From the NCBI GenBank assembly GCA_002359495.1, contig DENB01000055.1, positions 68,922 through 132,921 of the forward strand: a stretch of DNA of 64,000 bases, in the 5' to 3' direction. The notes under the pieces are model-generated. The model saw nothing but the letters and a program-made list of their open reading frames with translations, was not told the DNA's origin and ran no database searches. Positions 1 to 9,002 of the stretch are shown piece after piece; position 1 is the first letter of the stretch; each line of letters starts with the position of its first letter. A program made the position numbers and the translations under genes. This DNA is from Enterobacteriaceae bacterium UBA2655 (GTDB lineage: Bacteria > Pseudomonadota > Gammaproteobacteria > Enterobacterales > Enterobacteriaceae).

Positions 1-1170
1 GCCGTCATCTGACTGCACTTCGTAACCATCACTCATTGCGGTGAAGTTCTCGAAGTCAGATGCGACAGAGAACCAGAGTTTATTGCTGCCAGCGAACACA
101 AGGCGGCTCTTGTAAAAACTCACCTTCGTCGGAAATCCTGCATCATTTGACCAGTCAGAAGCCGCCCATTTGGAAGTGGCGAACCCTGAGTTGGCAACAG
201 ATGCCGGAAGCTCCTGAATGATGTGACCTACAGCAACGCTTGCGCTTTGAACCTGCGTAATCAGGACAGTGCCCCACCCTCCGCTGGCATAGCGCCACGG
301 AATACCTCCTCGCCCGTCATAGTGAATGCCAGACGTCCAGGTGGGCTGGGTTGAACCGGTATCCCCACCGCGCATTGCTTCGTAATATTTTCCATCTGAG
401 CGACAAAAATCGTTTGTTGCAAACGACGCTCCCTGCTGCCATGCGTCAATCAGTGACGAGGTAGAAGCACTGAAGTCGGTTGAGGCCTCGATGTAGAAAA
501 GCGATCCCACCATGCCGCTTGTGAATATCGCAGCGTTCGCCGTGATGGTACATACAACATTGCTTGTTGGCGTACCATCTGGCCGGGTTGCGCCGTCTGC
601 TGACCACGGGCGAAAGCCGTTGGTGTAGACAGTGATGCTGCGATCTGAATTGATATCAGCAAACGGCCCGCCTGAACTGGCATAATTAAACTCAGTCAGT
701 GACCAGCTCGTATTGCTGTTGCGGCTGAGCTTGTAAGGAGGAAGCTGGCCGGTATAGCAGCAGATGTAAATCACGTCACCGCTCTGCACCATTGAGAGGC
801 CGAACCCACCATCGTCATTGGTCAGGTCGTCAGCACCATACGGGGAGGCAATCTCCAGCCCGTTGCCGTTACTATCGAGTGCAACGCCGTGGTCAGAGTA
901 AAAGCGGATGTAACCCGGCCCAAACTCAAGGATGAATGCCTGCGTTGTGTTGTATTCAAACTTCGCAAGCCATACCTTATGGCCGGAGTCTTTCACTTCA
1001 CTGACGTAGTATGTTCCACCCCGGCGCTCTGCCGGACCCTGTGAGCGAGGGATGAAGTTAAGCATCTTCTTGCACCCGTTCTTCCATTTCTGGAAGTCGG
1101 TTTGCCCCATCATCAGCGGGGAGAATTCGCCAGCGTTAAAGCTGTTGATGGTTGGGGTGGCAGATGGCAT
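1..1170 (-). CDS. phage tail nozzle/tubular tail protein, 3' end outside window
   Basis: Open from the ATG at 1170 to the left edge, 390 codons without a stop, so the C-terminus is missing. It starts MPSATPTINSFNAGEFSP, an opening typical of the large tail (gp12-like) proteins of short-tailed phages of the BPP-1/epsilon15 type, and is rich in beta-type, Gly/Ser/Thr/aromatic sequence. It begins directly after the stop of the tail adaptor gene, matching the adaptor-then-nozzle order in such virions. Role in tail assembly is inferred from position and sequence style; full length cannot be judged. Confidence 0.75.
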   Translation of the reverse strand, partial: MPSATPTINSFNAGEFSPLMMGQTDFQKWKNGCKKMLNFIPRSQGPAERRGGTYYVSEVKDSGHKVWLAKFEYNTTQAFILEFGPGYIRFYSDHGVALDSNGNGLEIASPYGADDLTNDDGGFGLSMVQSGDVIYICCYTGQLPPYKLSRNSNTSWSLTEFNYASSGGPFADINSDRSITVYTNGFRPWSADGATRPDGTPTSNVVCTITANAAIFTSGMVGSLFYIEASTDFSASTSSLIDAWQQGASFATNDFCRSDGKYYEAMRGGDTGSTQPTWTSGIHYDGRGGIPWRYASGGWGTVLITQVQSASVAVGHIIQELPASVANSGFATSKWAASDWSNDAGFPTKVSFYKSRLVFAGSNKLWFSVASDFENFTAMSDGYEVQSDDG

Positions 1171-1776
1171 TTACAACCTCGCTGTATACCAGGACGTGTC
1201 TTTTTGAATGATTCGGGGCCGCTCAATTGCGCTGACTTGCCTTGCCTGCCTGATAGCCAGTTCAAAGTCTTGCTGCGCAGCCTGCTTTTTGGTTGATGAC
1301 TGATTTATTTTCTCGCACAATTCTGCCGCCAGAAGGCAGGCAAATGCTTCTGTGAACGAGGCGTCCCACTGGCTGGGGTCCACATCTTTTGAGCCGTATC
1401 GGAGCAGGACGGGCGGCGCAAAGTCTGAAACCAGTGTTCGTCCTTCCTGCTGCCATGTCGGGCGGCCTGCCCTGCCGCTGAATTCATTATCCCGGCAATC
1501 AATCATCACGGTATCTTCAACAGCATCAATTCGAATGCAGTCAGGCGGGAGCTGGTATCTGTGCTCGTAGCCAAAGGCTGACTCACCACTTAATGCAGGG
1601 AGTTCTTTTCGTTTAATGGAAAATGCCCAGCGGTAGGAACGAAGCAGACTTTCAAGCAAGCCGTCATAAACAACCTCGATGGCGCGAGAGGCTGCATTGT
1701 CGTCTGTCTCGCTCATAAGTGGTTCGCTGCCAAGCTTAATCAAAGCGCGGTTTATGACGTCTATCTTGGTTGCCAT
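1171..1776 (-). CDS. tail tubular protein A / head-tail adaptor (gp11-like)
   Basis: 201 aa, starting MATKIDVINRALIKLGSEPL. The helical N-terminus with the INRAL-KLG-EP pattern and later YRWAF are characteristic of the tail tubular protein A/adaptor family of T7-like and BPP-1-like podoviruses. The protein forms the ring between the portal and the tail nozzle. It lies between the cement/capsid genes and the nozzle gene, in the expected order. No anomalies seen. Confidence 0.8.
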   Translation of the reverse strand: MATKIDVINRALIKLGSEPLMSETDDNAASRAIEVVYDGLLESLLRSYRWAFSIKRKELPALSGESAFGYEHRYQLPPDCIRIDAVEDTVMIDCRDNEFSGRAGRPTWQQEGRTLVSDFAPPVLLRYGSKDVDPSQWDASFTEAFACLLAAELCEKINQSSTKKQAAQQDFELAIRQARQVSAIERPRIIQKDTSWYTARL

Positions 1777-1816
1777 AATTCACCAAAAAGAAAGCCCTCC
1801 GAAGAGGGCTGAATTA

Positions 1817-2515
1817 TCAGGATGCGGTAACAGTGATGGTGCTGGTAGCGGTGTAGCCACCCTCTGCCGTGGTAACGGTGATGGTAGCAGTTCCGGCTGC
1901 AACGCCTTTCACTGTGATGGTGTTACCTGAGCGGGTTACGGTTGCCACTGCGGTATTGGAAGATGTCGCAGTAATCGCTGAGTTTGTCGCATCAGATGGA
2001 GACACGCTGGCGGTCAAGGCCACGGTCGCGCCAACAGCAACGCTTGCCGTAGTCGGGCTGACGCTCACGCCGGTAACCGATACGTTGGTCACAGCGGAGA
2101 AATCAGGTGTCGGTGAGCCTGCCGGGTAAGCGCGATAACCATCCGGGCCAAGCAGCAGAGATGCAGTCACAGAGCCTGCAGTTCCGGTGCCTGCAACGGT
2201 GTAGTTCACACGAAGGTAGCGCTCGGTACGGGACGGAACCACAACCCGGACAGGCTGCGCGCCTGCGGTCAGGTCTGCTGCCGGAATGGCACCGGAGTTA
2301 TACAGTGTCGACCAGGTGCTGTTGTCTGCGCTGGTCTGCAACTCAACGGCCAGGGATGCGGCACCCGCGAAAGCCTCACCAATTTGCACAGCCAGATAAA
2401 CCGGCTCACCGATGCCAATATCACGATCGACGCCAAGGTCAATCACATTGTCAGATACAGCGGTCGCAGTGACCGCCTGAGCATTCGAAAACGTCAGCTC
2501 ATTATCAAGAATCAT
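1817..2515 (-). CDS. capsid cement/decoration protein (Bbp16-like) with C-terminal Big2 Ig-like domain
   Basis: 232 aa. Residues 1-140 resemble small capsid-associated proteins found just after the major capsid gene in BPP-1-like phages: an N-terminal MILDNELTFSNAQAV, then beta-rich sequence around WSTLYNSG and PSRTERYLRVNY. Residues 148-232 form a bacterial Ig-like group 2 (Big2) domain, seen as VSVSPTTASVAVGATVAL, SNTAVATVT and GVAAGTATITVTT. Such Ig domains on capsids are displayed on the surface and are thought to bind cell-surface sugars weakly. It lies 11 bases downstream of the capsid gene. Family name is from position and style; the Ig domain is clear. Confidence 0.75.
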   Translation of the reverse strand: MILDNELTFSNAQAVTATAVSDNVIDLGVDRDIGIGEPVYLAVQIGEAFAGAASLAVELQTSADNSTWSTLYNSGAIPAADLTAGAQPVRVVVPSRTERYLRVNYTVAGTGTAGSVTASLLLGPDGYRAYPAGSPTPDFSAVTNVSVTGVSVSPTTASVAVGATVALTASVSPSDATNSAITATSSNTAVATVTRSGNTITVKGVAAGTATITVTTAEGGYTATSTITVTAS

Positions 2516-2526
2516 TGCCTTTCTCC

Positions 2527-3525
2527 TTAAGAAACGACGGTTTCGTTGTCTTTGATGGCGTCAGTCTCGCGGAACGGCATACCACGAAAATCAGTCCACG
2601 GGCGGCCTTCGGTGTCTTTGATGACGGACAGGCCAAGTGACGGCTTTTCAACCGACTGCATGTCGAAGAAGCCGCCCAGCGTGCGGTTCATGTAGATACC
2701 CATACGCGCATTGCGGTCGGGAAGGATGTGCGTTGCGGCGATCATCAGACGCACCAGGTCGGTAGCGAACTTACCGTTGGCTTTCTCATCGAGCATCTTG
2801 GTAACGTCGATGTTTGCGATGCGCACTACATAACGCCAGTCACGCACGGCAAGGCCGGTTTTCCACTGGAAGTGATCGCGATAACCCTCGTACTGGTTTC
2901 CGTCTGCATCCATCAGAGTGACCTGTCCTTTGTCGGTGTGGCTCAGACCAGCCTTTGAGCCTTTCGGGTACAGGCCATGAACGGTTTGCTCACCCCAGCC
3001 CACGATGTAGATGGATGTCAGGTTGTCACCTGTGCCGCCAGCATCGATGATATTTTTGCCGTTCTCCGCATCCTTTTCGTTATAGCGGGTAGCAAGGCCA
3101 TCGAATGATGCCGGGTCTACCGCCTTATTGCCGTAGAAGAGTGTACTCGCCATCTGCTGGTTCATGCCTTCGATATAGGCCTGAGCTTCAGAGAGGCGGA
3201 AAGCGCCGGTATTGCCGTTCAGGTCAGCAAGCTCCTTATCGACTTCGGAGTAGGTCTCCATAATTGCTACAGCTTCATCGACCTGTGCCGTGGTAGATTT
3301 GCCTTTGCCAACACCTTTGTTGATGCGTCGCCATTCGGCTGCGGGCAGAGAGGTACGCACGGTTGTGCGGTGATGGGTCGGGGCGTTGGATTCGATGAAC
3401 GGCATATCCAACAGGATCGGGTTTTTCTGGTTCAGCATCTCAATGATGCGGGCCTGCTTCATGTCAGGGTCTTGACGCTTAGCCCAGTCGGCCAGAGTAA
3501 GGCAGTTGTTGCCAATGATTGCCAT
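2527..3525 (-). CDS. major capsid protein (BPP-1 Bbp17-like)
   Basis: 332 aa. The start MAIIGNNCLTLADWAKRQDP and the segment LNQKNPILLDMPFIESN are typical of the HK97-fold major capsid proteins of BPP-1-like podoviruses, which have no large cleaved N-terminal delta domain. It sits between the putative scaffold and the cement protein. The C-terminal part with ILPDRNARMGIYMNRTLGGFFDMQ fits capsid subunits of this group. Function assigned from recalled family sequence and gene order. Confidence 0.85.
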   Translation of the reverse strand: MAIIGNNCLTLADWAKRQDPDMKQARIIEMLNQKNPILLDMPFIESNAPTHHRTTVRTSLPAAEWRRINKGVGKGKSTTAQVDEAVAIMETYSEVDKELADLNGNTGAFRLSEAQAYIEGMNQQMASTLFYGNKAVDPASFDGLATRYNEKDAENGKNIIDAGGTGDNLTSIYIVGWGEQTVHGLYPKGSKAGLSHTDKGQVTLMDADGNQYEGYRDHFQWKTGLAVRDWRYVVRIANIDVTKMLDEKANGKFATDLVRLMIAATHILPDRNARMGIYMNRTLGGFFDMQSVEKPSLGLSVIKDTEGRPWTDFRGMPFRETDAIKDNETVVS

Positions 3526-3539
3526 CTGTTTTATTTCCT

Positions 3540-4226
3540 TTAGTTGCTTCCGTAGAAGATGTCAGCTGTGCTTTTTGGCCCGCTTGAGGCCGGTTCGCCG
3601 TTGATAGCCTTCGCCTCGGAAAGCGACTGGCCGATTTTGTAAAACATATTCACGAAGAGAGGGTTGCTTGACTGGCCTGAGTCCTGAAGCATCTTGATAA
3701 CTTCAGGTGAGGCGAAGGTGGACAGCGCTTTGTTTGCAATCGCCAGATTAGCGTCAAAGTTCTGGCCCCATTCTTTGCGTACAGCTGCAACATGCTCTGT
3801 TTGCTGCTTCTCAATCGCTTGCGACTGTTGCTCTGCCTGCTGCGCCTGATAAGCATTCCACTCACCTGCAAGCGCCTGAGCCTGTGATTTGGTCAGATTG
3901 GCTTTATGCATCCACTCTGCTGAGGTTTTCATGAACTCGCCGCTGTCACCTTCCGGCAAAGGGAGTTCATAGCCCTCTGCGCTCTCAGGCTTACCCAGCT
4001 TGCTCCAGACGCCACCCCATCCCTCTGCATCACCCTCTTCGGGCAGTGCGGCGAGGAAAGGCTCTGCGGCCTGTTGCGGCTGGTCATCTCCACCACCAAG
4101 CAGGCTGGTGCTGGTGTTTTGCTGCTGGCCTTCACTGCCTGCTGCCTGCCCTTCACTGCCGCCTGACTGGTCGCCTTCGCCAGCTTCGTTCATGTACACG
4201 CGAATAAGGTCACGGATGTTAAACAT
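3540..4226 (-). CDS. scaffolding/capsid assembly protein
   Basis: 228 aa, acidic and low in complexity near the N-terminus (GDQSGGSEGQAAGSEG), then a predicted coiled-coil stretch rich in Gln, Glu and Ala (about residues 115-160). Composition, size and its place directly before the major capsid gene are those of a phage scaffold that shapes the procapsid and leaves before packaging. The start overlaps the end of the upstream 94-aa gene by 8 bases. No catalytic protease motif is apparent. Confidence 0.65.
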   Translation of the reverse strand: MFNIRDLIRVYMNEAGEGDQSGGSEGQAAGSEGQQQNTSTSLLGGGDDQPQQAAEPFLAALPEEGDAEGWGGVWSKLGKPESAEGYELPLPEGDSGEFMKTSAEWMHKANLTKSQAQALAGEWNAYQAQQAEQQSQAIEKQQTEHVAAVRKEWGQNFDANLAIANKALSTFASPEVIKMLQDSGQSSNPLFVNMFYKIGQSLSEAKAINGEPASSGPKSTADIFYGSN

Positions 4227-4503
4227 CGGTTTTCTCTGCCTCGTTGATAATTCGGATCAGCTCTTCCTGGTCGAGCTGGATGTAATGGGAGATGCGGGTC
4301 ATTACTTCGCGACGACCTTCAGCAACACACGTCGCCAGTGGGTCAACCTGCCTGTGAATGGGTGAGACGGTCACGCTCGATTTATTGGCGCGACAGAAGT
4401 CAGCCAGCACCTTAAGCACAATCTCCTGCTCTTTTGTTCGCTTTCCGGTCACGCCAAATACCGAACGGAAGGCACGCGCACGCCTCAGAATTAATCTGCT
4501 CAT
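4219..4503 (-). CDS. Bbp19-like small virion-module protein
   Basis: 94 aa. The pattern RSVFG...VLADFCRANKSS...DPLATCVAEGRREVMTRI is that of the Bbp19-like domain found next to the portal gene in BPP-1-related phages. Its biochemical role is unknown to me; the position between portal and scaffold is conserved in that phage group and supports the family call. Its 3' end overlaps the scaffold start. Confidence 0.6.
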   Translation of the reverse strand: MSRLILRRARAFRSVFGVTGKRTKEQEIVLKVLADFCRANKSSVTVSPIHRQVDPLATCVAEGRREVMTRISHYIQLDQEELIRIINEAEKTDV

Positions 4504-4520
4504 GTCATTCCTTCAGATGG

Positions 4521-6185
4521 TTATTGCGGTGCCGGTAGCGGCGAGTTGGCTTTTTGCTGGGCTGATGCCAGCTTGTCAGCTGCGGTAGCGATATTAGGTG
4601 CTGAGTTAAGCAGGTTGTTGAGCTGCTGTTGTTGCGCCTGCGCTTCCTTGACCTGCTGCTCTTCCTGCTCTGTGAGAAGCAGTGAGAGAGGCATGCCGTT
4701 GATATCTGCCAGCTGCCGAACTACGTCGCCGTATTTGATGATTGAAAGCGCGCTCGGGTCGAACTGCGCAATCTGGCTGACAACGCCGAGCGTGGTGAGC
4801 ACGCCCTGACCTTCATCAGCACGCTGCATTCTGACCAGCGGCGATTTATAGTCGATGTCGTATTCCATGCCAGCATCAACTAACTGCTGAGGCGGAGTTG
4901 GTAACAGGCCGTTACGCCCGAGAATGTCAATCTCACGATTAATCATCGGGCCAAGCTGCTCGGACATAATGCGTCCAGCAGTCGGAGCCAGTAGCTGCCC
5001 TTTCTCCTGCGCGCGAAGCATTGCCTCTGTTGCCGTCATTTGCGGGTTTTCAACCAGAATCTGGAACAGGTTTACCAGAAAGGCATCGTTAATCAGCTTG
5101 CGCTTCTGGTCCATCATCTCAAGGCCCAGCGATGGCTGAGCGCCGGAGGTGAATGGTATAGCTAGCGCTGACCCGCTTGAACTCACACCGCCGGATATGA
5201 CCGCGCCGGGAGTAAGGTTAAACGCATCGAGCGCGCCATCATCCGCCACCAGAACAGGAGGGCGGTTGGCAAGCTGTGCACCAATCATCGTCTCGCGGTT
5301 CATCTCGTTCAGAACCTTGATATCTGGCAGTGCTGTCATGCCCGGCCCGCGACCATACGTCTCGCCTGCCGATTTGTGATAGCGCCCGATGCAGTAAGGC
5401 ATGGTGTGATAGCCGCCACGCTGCACAATCTTCTGCCCCTCTTTCGAGATGTAGAAAGAGGCGATTGGCATACCTGTGTAATCAGGCCTCGGCTCACCTT
5501 CATCTGTGTACTGAACATCTTCGTTCGGGCAAACACGGTGAATGAATTCGAACTTTGACAGAGGGTTGCTTTCAAATGCGCGCTGAATGCTTTCCGGCAG
5601 ATTTTCTTTACCGAACTGCTGAACAGCCTGGCGGGCGCTGAGTTTAAATTTGCGGTGAACGAGGTCAACGATACCCTGATAGTTCTCTTCGAAGTAAAGT
5701 TCCCGAAGATGGTATGTCAGGTAACGCATACCCTTGCCGGGGATCTCATCAACGTAAATGCAGCCGTTACCAAATGCGCCCTGAGAGATATAGTTCTCAC
5801 TCATCTGGTTGGCGAAGTTGGCCCACGGGGCGTAACGCAACCGGAACAGAGTGTGCGTCACTTCCTCGTAATACTTCTGCACCTCAGTGTCATTAGCAAA
5901 CTTCTCGTTCTGCAAGCCGTGCCATGTCTGCGTGCGGGGAGTGATAACGGACTCCATCGCTGCGGCGAATCGCTCCAGAGCAAATATCGGCGTGGAGTCG
6001 ACCGCTTTATCTGACTTCTTCTGGCCGTCACGAATTTCGCCCGCAAAGTCAGCACCGCGAGGAAGGCAGCGCTCTGCCACTTCCTGCCAGTGTTGCTCCC
6101 ACGTTGATCTGGCTGTTTCCATCGACTGCTGGTCGCGCAGAATCTGCTGAAGTAATTCGTCGTTCTGGTCGACCATGTTATCCAC
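4521..6185 (-). CDS. portal (head-to-tail connector) protein
   Basis: 554 aa, T7/BPP-1-type portal. It carries the early segment TWEQHWQEVAERCLPR, the mid-region YGRGPGMTALPDIKVLNEM, and a Gln/Ala-rich C-terminal tail (about residues 510-550). This family forms the dodecameric ring at the capsid vertex for DNA passage and tail attachment. Its ATG overlaps the end of the 83-aa gene upstream, suggesting translational coupling. Length fits the family (about 500-560 aa). Confidence 0.9.
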   Translation of the reverse strand: MDNMVDQNDELLQQILRDQQSMETARSTWEQHWQEVAERCLPRGADFAGEIRDGQKKSDKAVDSTPIFALERFAAAMESVITPRTQTWHGLQNEKFANDTEVQKYYEEVTHTLFRLRYAPWANFANQMSENYISQGAFGNGCIYVDEIPGKGMRYLTYHLRELYFEENYQGIVDLVHRKFKLSARQAVQQFGKENLPESIQRAFESNPLSKFEFIHRVCPNEDVQYTDEGEPRPDYTGMPIASFYISKEGQKIVQRGGYHTMPYCIGRYHKSAGETYGRGPGMTALPDIKVLNEMNRETMIGAQLANRPPVLVADDGALDAFNLTPGAVISGGVSSSGSALAIPFTSGAQPSLGLEMMDQKRKLINDAFLVNLFQILVENPQMTATEAMLRAQEKGQLLAPTAGRIMSEQLGPMINREIDILGRNGLLPTPPQQLVDAGMEYDIDYKSPLVRMQRADEGQGVLTTLGVVSQIAQFDPSALSIIKYGDVVRQLADINGMPLSLLLTEQEEQQVKEAQAQQQQLNNLLNSAPNIATAADKLASAQQKANSPLPAPQ

Positions 6186-6429
6186 CTAATAGTGTTTTCT
6201 GCCCTGATGAGCTTGCTGATACAGAGCTGTCACCTCCGGCACCGGTCAGCAGGTTGGCGTTAACGCCTTTGCGCTGGCGTCGCCGCAGCAGGTCATCGGC
6301 CTGATTCAGTGCGTCATCCGTGTTAACCGGGTCAGCGGTTTTAATCGTGGTTGACCCTGAGCTTCCCAGGCCAATAGCTGAGGTGACCCCGCCGATGACA
6401 GAGCCGATTGCCTTAACTGCTTCACCCAT
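6178..6429 (-). CDS. small Gly/Ser-rich protein between TerL and portal
   Basis: 83 aa, start MGEAVKAIGSVIGGVTSAIG, a short hydrophobic glycine-zipper-like stretch, then Ser/Gly-rich sequence with an RRRQRKG basic patch near residue 51. Small proteins of this look sit between terminase and portal in BPP-1-like genomes and may be minor virion components. I do not recognise a function. It starts 2 bases after the terminase stop and overlaps the portal start, so it is part of the late operon. Confidence 0.6.
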   Translation of the reverse strand: MGEAVKAIGSVIGGVTSAIGLGSSGSTTIKTADPVNTDDALNQADDLLRRRQRKGVNANLLTGAGGDSSVSASSSGQKTLLGG

Positions 6430-6431
6430 AG

Positions 6432-7880
6432 TTAGTCACCGAAAATGTTGTATTCCGCAATAGCCTGTCTGGCCTTCTTGCGTGGGGAGTTGATTTGATA
6501 TTTCTGCCGGGCGAGTCTACGCATCATGTAGGCGTAGCGAACTGCGTCGAGAGCATCGTCACTGGTTTTGACTATCTTCCCGTTCTCATCGCGGTGATAC
6601 ATGCGGAACTCTTCGAAGAAGTCGGGGCAAGTGCTGAACACTTTGAATTTCCCGTCAAGCATGCGCTCACGGATTTCGTGAATACCAGGCTCAACCTTGT
6701 TACTTCCGTCAGGCCATGTCGCGTGCTCACCCAACATTTTGAATCCTTCGGCCTTGTACTGCTCTTTCAGTTGCTGACCGCCGCCTTTTTCATGCTGCAG
6801 GCCGTCATGCGGCCATGCAACAGGGACATTCTCAGCCCACCGTTTGACAAGCCGCCACGCCTCATCAGCCTTTTTATTCTTCCCTTTCCAGACGTGCGCA
6901 ACATAAATAATGTCCTCATCCCTGTCCTCCCATAGCTGAACATGCGCCTGCGGGTGATCCCAGCCAAAGTCCTGCCCGTCAATCACGAAGAAGTGATCGG
7001 GACACGGGAACGGCTGGCACATGATTTCATCATCAGCAATGTCGTAAATGCGGCCATGCCCAAGCATCGGTATGCCCTTAGTTCGCATATCGCGCTGATG
7101 CGCAGGAAACGAAGCCAGAAGCTCTGTCTTTACCTTTTCACTGAGGTGAGGCGCATCATCCCAGCCAACGTTCATGCACGTCTGTGCAGCGCTGGGGTTG
7201 TCCATGAAGCCGATAACCAGTTCGGTTCGCCCGTTCTCTGGTGTAAATGTCAGGATGCCCCGGCCACCATTGCCACGGTCGCCGGTCGCGGTACGTGTCA
7301 GTACCTGCGGGAAGATGTCGGGGTCTTTAGGTTCTTCGTCGATATGGAACCAGTCAACGCTGTCGCCCATCAATGCGTGCTGTCCCTGCGAGTAGGACCA
7401 GAACTGTATCTTTGCGGTGCCGCCAGACTTGTGCCTGATGTAGACAGAGCGAACGGCATTTGGTGTACCGGTCATCGCTTCAACGCCGGTAATTAACTCA
7501 CCGGGTATCAGTCCACCTTCCCAGCCGTTATCTGTCTTGCGGCCAATAATTGGCGTCTGAAGCAGGTCGCGGCACTTTTCACCGGAGTAGCCAAGCACCC
7601 ATATAAGCGGCGCGTGGTCGAACTTGTGTCCTGTCCACTCATCCGGGTAATCACCCATCGCGTGAATAGCGTCGATATAGGTTGCTGTCTCAGTCTTGCC
7701 GACCCTGTTTGCGGCGATTAGCGCTGACTGTGAATACTCTTTGGTACTGGCAATGAAACGCTTTTGCCATGGATGGCGGGACTGGAAGAAGCCACGATAT
7801 CGATAGACGTTTGCTCGACGCTTCTTTTCCTCAAGGATGGCGATCAGCTCAATCTTCTGCTCGCGTGTCAGATTGTCCAT
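6432..7880 (-). CDS. terminase large subunit (packaging ATPase/nuclease)
   Basis: 482 aa. An N-terminal ATPase carries a Walker A motif AANRVGKT (residues 56-63) and an acidic Walker B region around WFHIDEEP. The C-terminal RNase-H-like nuclease is marked by VIDGQDFGWDHP and the late DDALDAVRYAY. It cuts concatemeric DNA and drives it into the procapsid with the small subunit, whose gene overlaps its start by 32 bases. Length fits podovirus terminases. Confidence 0.93.
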   Translation of the reverse strand: MDNLTREQKIELIAILEEKKRRANVYRYRGFFQSRHPWQKRFIASTKEYSQSALIAANRVGKTETATYIDAIHAMGDYPDEWTGHKFDHAPLIWVLGYSGEKCRDLLQTPIIGRKTDNGWEGGLIPGELITGVEAMTGTPNAVRSVYIRHKSGGTAKIQFWSYSQGQHALMGDSVDWFHIDEEPKDPDIFPQVLTRTATGDRGNGGRGILTFTPENGRTELVIGFMDNPSAAQTCMNVGWDDAPHLSEKVKTELLASFPAHQRDMRTKGIPMLGHGRIYDIADDEIMCQPFPCPDHFFVIDGQDFGWDHPQAHVQLWEDRDEDIIYVAHVWKGKNKKADEAWRLVKRWAENVPVAWPHDGLQHEKGGGQQLKEQYKAEGFKMLGEHATWPDGSNKVEPGIHEIRERMLDGKFKVFSTCPDFFEEFRMYHRDENGKIVKTSDDALDAVRYAYMMRRLARQKYQINSPRKKARQAIAEYNIFGD

Positions 7881-8346
7881 TCACCAGCCTCGCGAGTTTT
7901 TCGTTCAGCTCTTCGTCGGTCATTGTATTAATGCCGCCAGAGTGCTCAACCTTGTCAGTGAAAATCTTCAGGTGTTTGCCAAGCAGCTCGTACCCTTTCA
8001 GCGCGGAGGTGGACTCATAACGAAACACAGCCGCAACTTCGCCATCCTCAGTTTCACACATAACCGGCTCGCCATTTGGGTGCTTAACGCGCTCGGCCTG
8101 CTCGCACCGACGGATATTCCTTACAATGCCCTCGATAACGAACTGAGCGCTCAGGCCTACAGCCTCGTTGCGCTCGGCTGCTAATTCTTTAACCCGCTGC
8201 CGAATGTTCGGCTTTGACAGGTTTTCACTCGCTATTTGCCTGGCAGAGGTTTCGCTGTACCCGGCCCTGATTGCTGCCTGAGTACCGTTCAAGTCGACAA
8301 TGTACTCATGGCAGAAACGCTCTTGCTGGTCGTTTAAATCCGCCAT
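7849..8346 (-). CDS. terminase small subunit
   Basis: 165 aa, Terminase_2-type: the DNA-binding N-terminus reads LNDQQERFCHEYIVDLNGTQAAIRAGYS followed by ASENLSKPNIRQRV, a classic pattern of this family (quoted in two parts around residue 33). It recognises the packaging site and feeds DNA to the large subunit. Its 3' end overlaps the large-subunit start. The packaging site itself may lie in or just upstream of the gene; none can be recognised by eye. Confidence 0.9.
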   Translation of the reverse strand: MADLNDQQERFCHEYIVDLNGTQAAIRAGYSETSARQIASENLSKPNIRQRVKELAAERNEAVGLSAQFVIEGIVRNIRRCEQAERVKHPNGEPVMCETEDGEVAAVFRYESTSALKGYELLGKHLKIFTDKVEHSGGINTMTDEELNEKLARLVNGQSDTRAED

Positions 8347-8792
8347 TTAGAATTTCCTGCTACTTGGTTGGATATATTGCCGTGATGCAGTAATACAACC
8401 ACATCAGGATTCAGTGTGTTTATTCTGTAAAAGGCTCTCACTGAAAGCTCTTTGCAGAATTTAATAAAATCATCTTCTCTCAGATTGCCACGCCTTCAAC
8501 TCGCACAGTGGGCGCTCACTGCATGTCGGGGAAAATCAGCTTCCGCTTACAAACCCTGCTTCTCTGTTTTTGATTAACACCACAGCCTCGTTGGGAGGAT
8601 ACGGGTCACAGGTATGTGGTGAGACGGCGACAGAGCGACGCCTGGTGAAAAGGTGCGGGATTAATGTCTTTGTTTAAATGTCGCTGGCTCCCGCTGGCAT
8701 ACTCGACAATGCTTCTTGTCGGGTAAGCATCTTCAAGCTCACCCGCAGATGAGCTTTGTAATGGTCACAGAGAGCCGTTGTGAAAGAGGCTC
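8347..8792. other. 446-base stretch without a convincing gene
   Basis: No open frame with a good start and ribosome site was found on either strand; the longest readable pieces are under 20 codons. It contains several hairpins, including 8714-8731 (CGACA/TGTCG) and the stronger 8770-8794 listed separately. Lying just before the terminase small-subunit gene, it is a reasonable place for the packaging initiation site, but that is inference only. Confidence 0.4.
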
Positions 8793-8800
8793 TCACTTTT
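8770..8800 (+). terminator. hairpin with T-rich tail on plus strand
   Basis: GAGAGCC and GGCTCTC form a perfect 7-bp stem with an 11-base loop, followed on the plus strand by ACTTTTTCTTTTT. This is shaped as a rho-independent terminator for plus-strand transcription, although all neighbouring genes are on the minus strand. It may stop antisense transcription entering the late operon. Confidence 0.45.
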
Positions 8801-9002
8801 TCTTTTTGGGCTGATATTTGGTCGCCCATGCCTTACCAATGCTCAGGCAATCATCGAACATCTTGCTCTTTCCGCTGGCTGAAGCTGAGCGGTGGTAATA
8901 TGCCACCGCTTCACGCGCTCCGATGTTTGCCACTTCAACATCGAAGCCCTGCTTCACCAGTTCAGAGATGACATTCTTCTCAATGAACTGGACTGGTGTC
9001 AT
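8793..9002 (-). CDS. hypothetical 69-aa phage protein
   Basis: Starts MTPVQFIEKNVISELVKQGF and ends with KYQPKKKK. Its ATG overlaps the stop of the antirepressor gene (ATG at 9002, upstream stop at 8999-9001), implying coupled translation. Mostly helical in appearance with a basic tail. I do not recognise the family; the coupling suggests it may act with the antirepressor. Confidence 0.6.
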   Translation of the reverse strand: MTPVQFIEKNVISELVKQGFDVEVANIGAREAVAYYHRSASASGKSKMFDDCLSIGKAWATKYQPKKKK

